64,000 bases of DNA, taken from assembly GCF_022750635.1 (NCBI RefSeq), contig NZ_JAJKBG010000006.1, positions 1 through 64,000 of the forward strand, read 5' to 3'. The position numbers were made by a program, and so were the translations under genes. Positions 63,334 to 64,000 of the stretch are shown piece by piece. The stretch is from Brevundimonas pishanensis. GTDB taxonomy: Bacteria; Pseudomonadota; Alphaproteobacteria; Caulobacterales; Caulobacteraceae. The notes below the pieces were generated by a model, which was not told where the DNA came from, did not search any database, and worked only from the letters and a program-made list of their open reading frames with translations. The stretch's first letter is position 1. Every line of letters starts with the position of its first letter.

Positions 63334-63411
63334 TGGCCCAGTCCTCTGTTCGAACCTTTGCCTTAGCCTATGGCAGAGAAACGCCGTTCGCCAAGCAAAG
63401 CTTTGTATCGG

Positions 63412-64000
63412 TTAATCCAGCGACCATACCCGCGAACGTTTGACCTCCTGGTCTTCGAGCTCGCGCGTGGTGGGCACAGTGTATTCACTCAGGAAGGTAA
63501 GGCCCGATTTAGGGAAATAGTTTCGTCCCGGATCGCCAACGAGAACGCGCGTGCCATTTTTTCGGGCCGCCAACAGCCATTCCAGCACCGCTTCGGCCAT
63601 GGGCTTTTCATAGAAAACATCGCCCGCGCAGATCAGATCGACCTGTGGCGGCGGGCTTTTCAGCAGGTTGGCGTCGGTAAAGGCAATCTCGACATCATTG
63701 GCCTTGGCGTTGAGCGCTACAGCGGCCTCGCAGAACGGGTCGATGTCGGCGGCCAGCACGGAGGTCGCGCCCGTTTTCATCGCCGCAACCGCAACGAGGC
63801 CCGATCCGGTGGCCAGATCGACAACCGTCTTGCCTGCGCACTCTTGGGGGCGGTCCAGCAGCCAACGGGCCAGAGCCTGACCGCCTGCCCATGCGAACGC
63901 CCAGAAGGGCGGCGGCACGCCCATCTCGTCCAGTTCTTCCTCGGTCAAACGCCAGATGGGCGTGATCTCGTCAGCCAGCCACAGCTGGATTTCCGGCGTG
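63412..64000 (-). CDS. EtfB-lysine methyltransferase-like protein (METTL20 type), partial
   Basis: SAM-dependent class I methyltransferase whose N-terminus lies beyond the right edge. Within the window the frame is open from 63999: TPEIQLWLADEITPIWRLT leads into PPPFWAFAWAGGQALARWL, the SAM loop VVDLATGSGLVAVAA, acidic strand ADIDPF and the post-catalytic motif CAGDVFYEKPMAEAV. The D(V/C)(F/C)YExPMA pattern and PEI..W start are those of METTL20/EtfB methyltransferases, which modify the beta subunit of electron-transfer flavoprotein. Apparent internal TTG starts are not real starts. Confidence 0.85.
   Translation of the reverse strand, partial: TPEIQLWLADEITPIWRLTEEELDEMGVPPPFWAFAWAGGQALARWLLDRPQECAGKTVVDLATGSGLVAVAAMKTGATSVLAADIDPFCEAAVALNAKANDVEIAFTDANLLKSPPPQVDLICAGDVFYEKPMAEAVLEWLLAARKNGTRVLVGDPGRNYFPKSGLTFLSEYTVPTTRELEDQEVKRSRVWSLD

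Overview
The window is an ordinary-looking chromosomal segment of a high-GC alphaproteobacterium, most likely a member of the Caulobacterales (Caulobacter/Brevundimonas-like). The evidence is the ccmI-ccmE-ccmF-ccmH order, a RegB/RegA redox pair beside a bo3-type quinol oxidase, a PleC/DivJ-type sensor kinase, threonine biosynthesis through an APH-type ThrB, and a thr promoter that fits the Caulobacter housekeeping pattern (TTGACGC, 14 bases, GCTCAACC). No rRNA, tRNA, insertion sequence, prophage or CRISPR array was seen. The species assignment is inference.

Layout. 1-6449 (minus strand): an acyl-CoA catabolism cluster (APH-like kinase, acyl-CoA dehydrogenase, AMACR/CaiB-type protein, a frameshifted TetR regulator, thiolase, nitronate monooxygenase-like enzyme), with an unusual nested inverted repeat in front of it. 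6574-7201: rnk and a small Cys4-type protein. 7515-10524: folP, a DUF486 membrane protein, gdx/sugE, thiD and a nucleotidyltransferase-like protein. 10619-13850: two small exported proteins facing each other and an OmpR/PhoQ-like two-component system. 13940-19139: an unrecognised protein and the cytochrome c maturation genes ccmIEFH. 19306-25952: DegP protease, a second two-component system, and glnE overlapping its kinase. 26118-27692: an ECF sigma factor operon with membrane and periplasmic partners. 27699-33280: PleC/DivJ-like kinase, a conserved hypothetical, a CBS protein and a Kef-type antiporter. 33287-36630: pncB, an FMN reductase and an MFS carrier.

36773-43751: cyoABCD, SURF1 and RegB/RegA, so an oxidase and the redox-sensing system likely to follow its activity lie together. 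43812-45839: a TPP riboswitch and thiC. 45924-47770: dusA and a TauE-type permease. 47870-51637: two tandem chemoreceptors. 51721-53963: methionine biosynthesis (metX plus a trans-sulfuration enzyme) behind a SAM-I-type riboswitch. 54300-57301: the thr operon, with promoter, Thr-rich leader peptide and attenuator, an ACT-less aspartokinase-homoserine dehydrogenase fusion, and thrB. 57314-58525: a glutaredoxin-MauE membrane fusion and a divergent MerR regulator that share a near-perfect Hg-type MerR operator. 58577-60012: an unrecognised protein coupled to a NUDIX hydrolase. 60016-64000: thrC, a two-motif aspartyl protease, a YpfJ-type metallopeptidase and a partial EtfB-methyltransferase-like gene.

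The most informative features are regulatory RNA and DNA: the thr attenuator, the SAM and TPP riboswitches with downstream hairpins that cover the start region, the possible ribosome-site-hiding hairpin before the APH gene, the 11-bp-period direct repeat before the PepSY/response-regulator operon, and the MerR promoter. The least explained proteins are those at 13940-15280 and 58577-59521.
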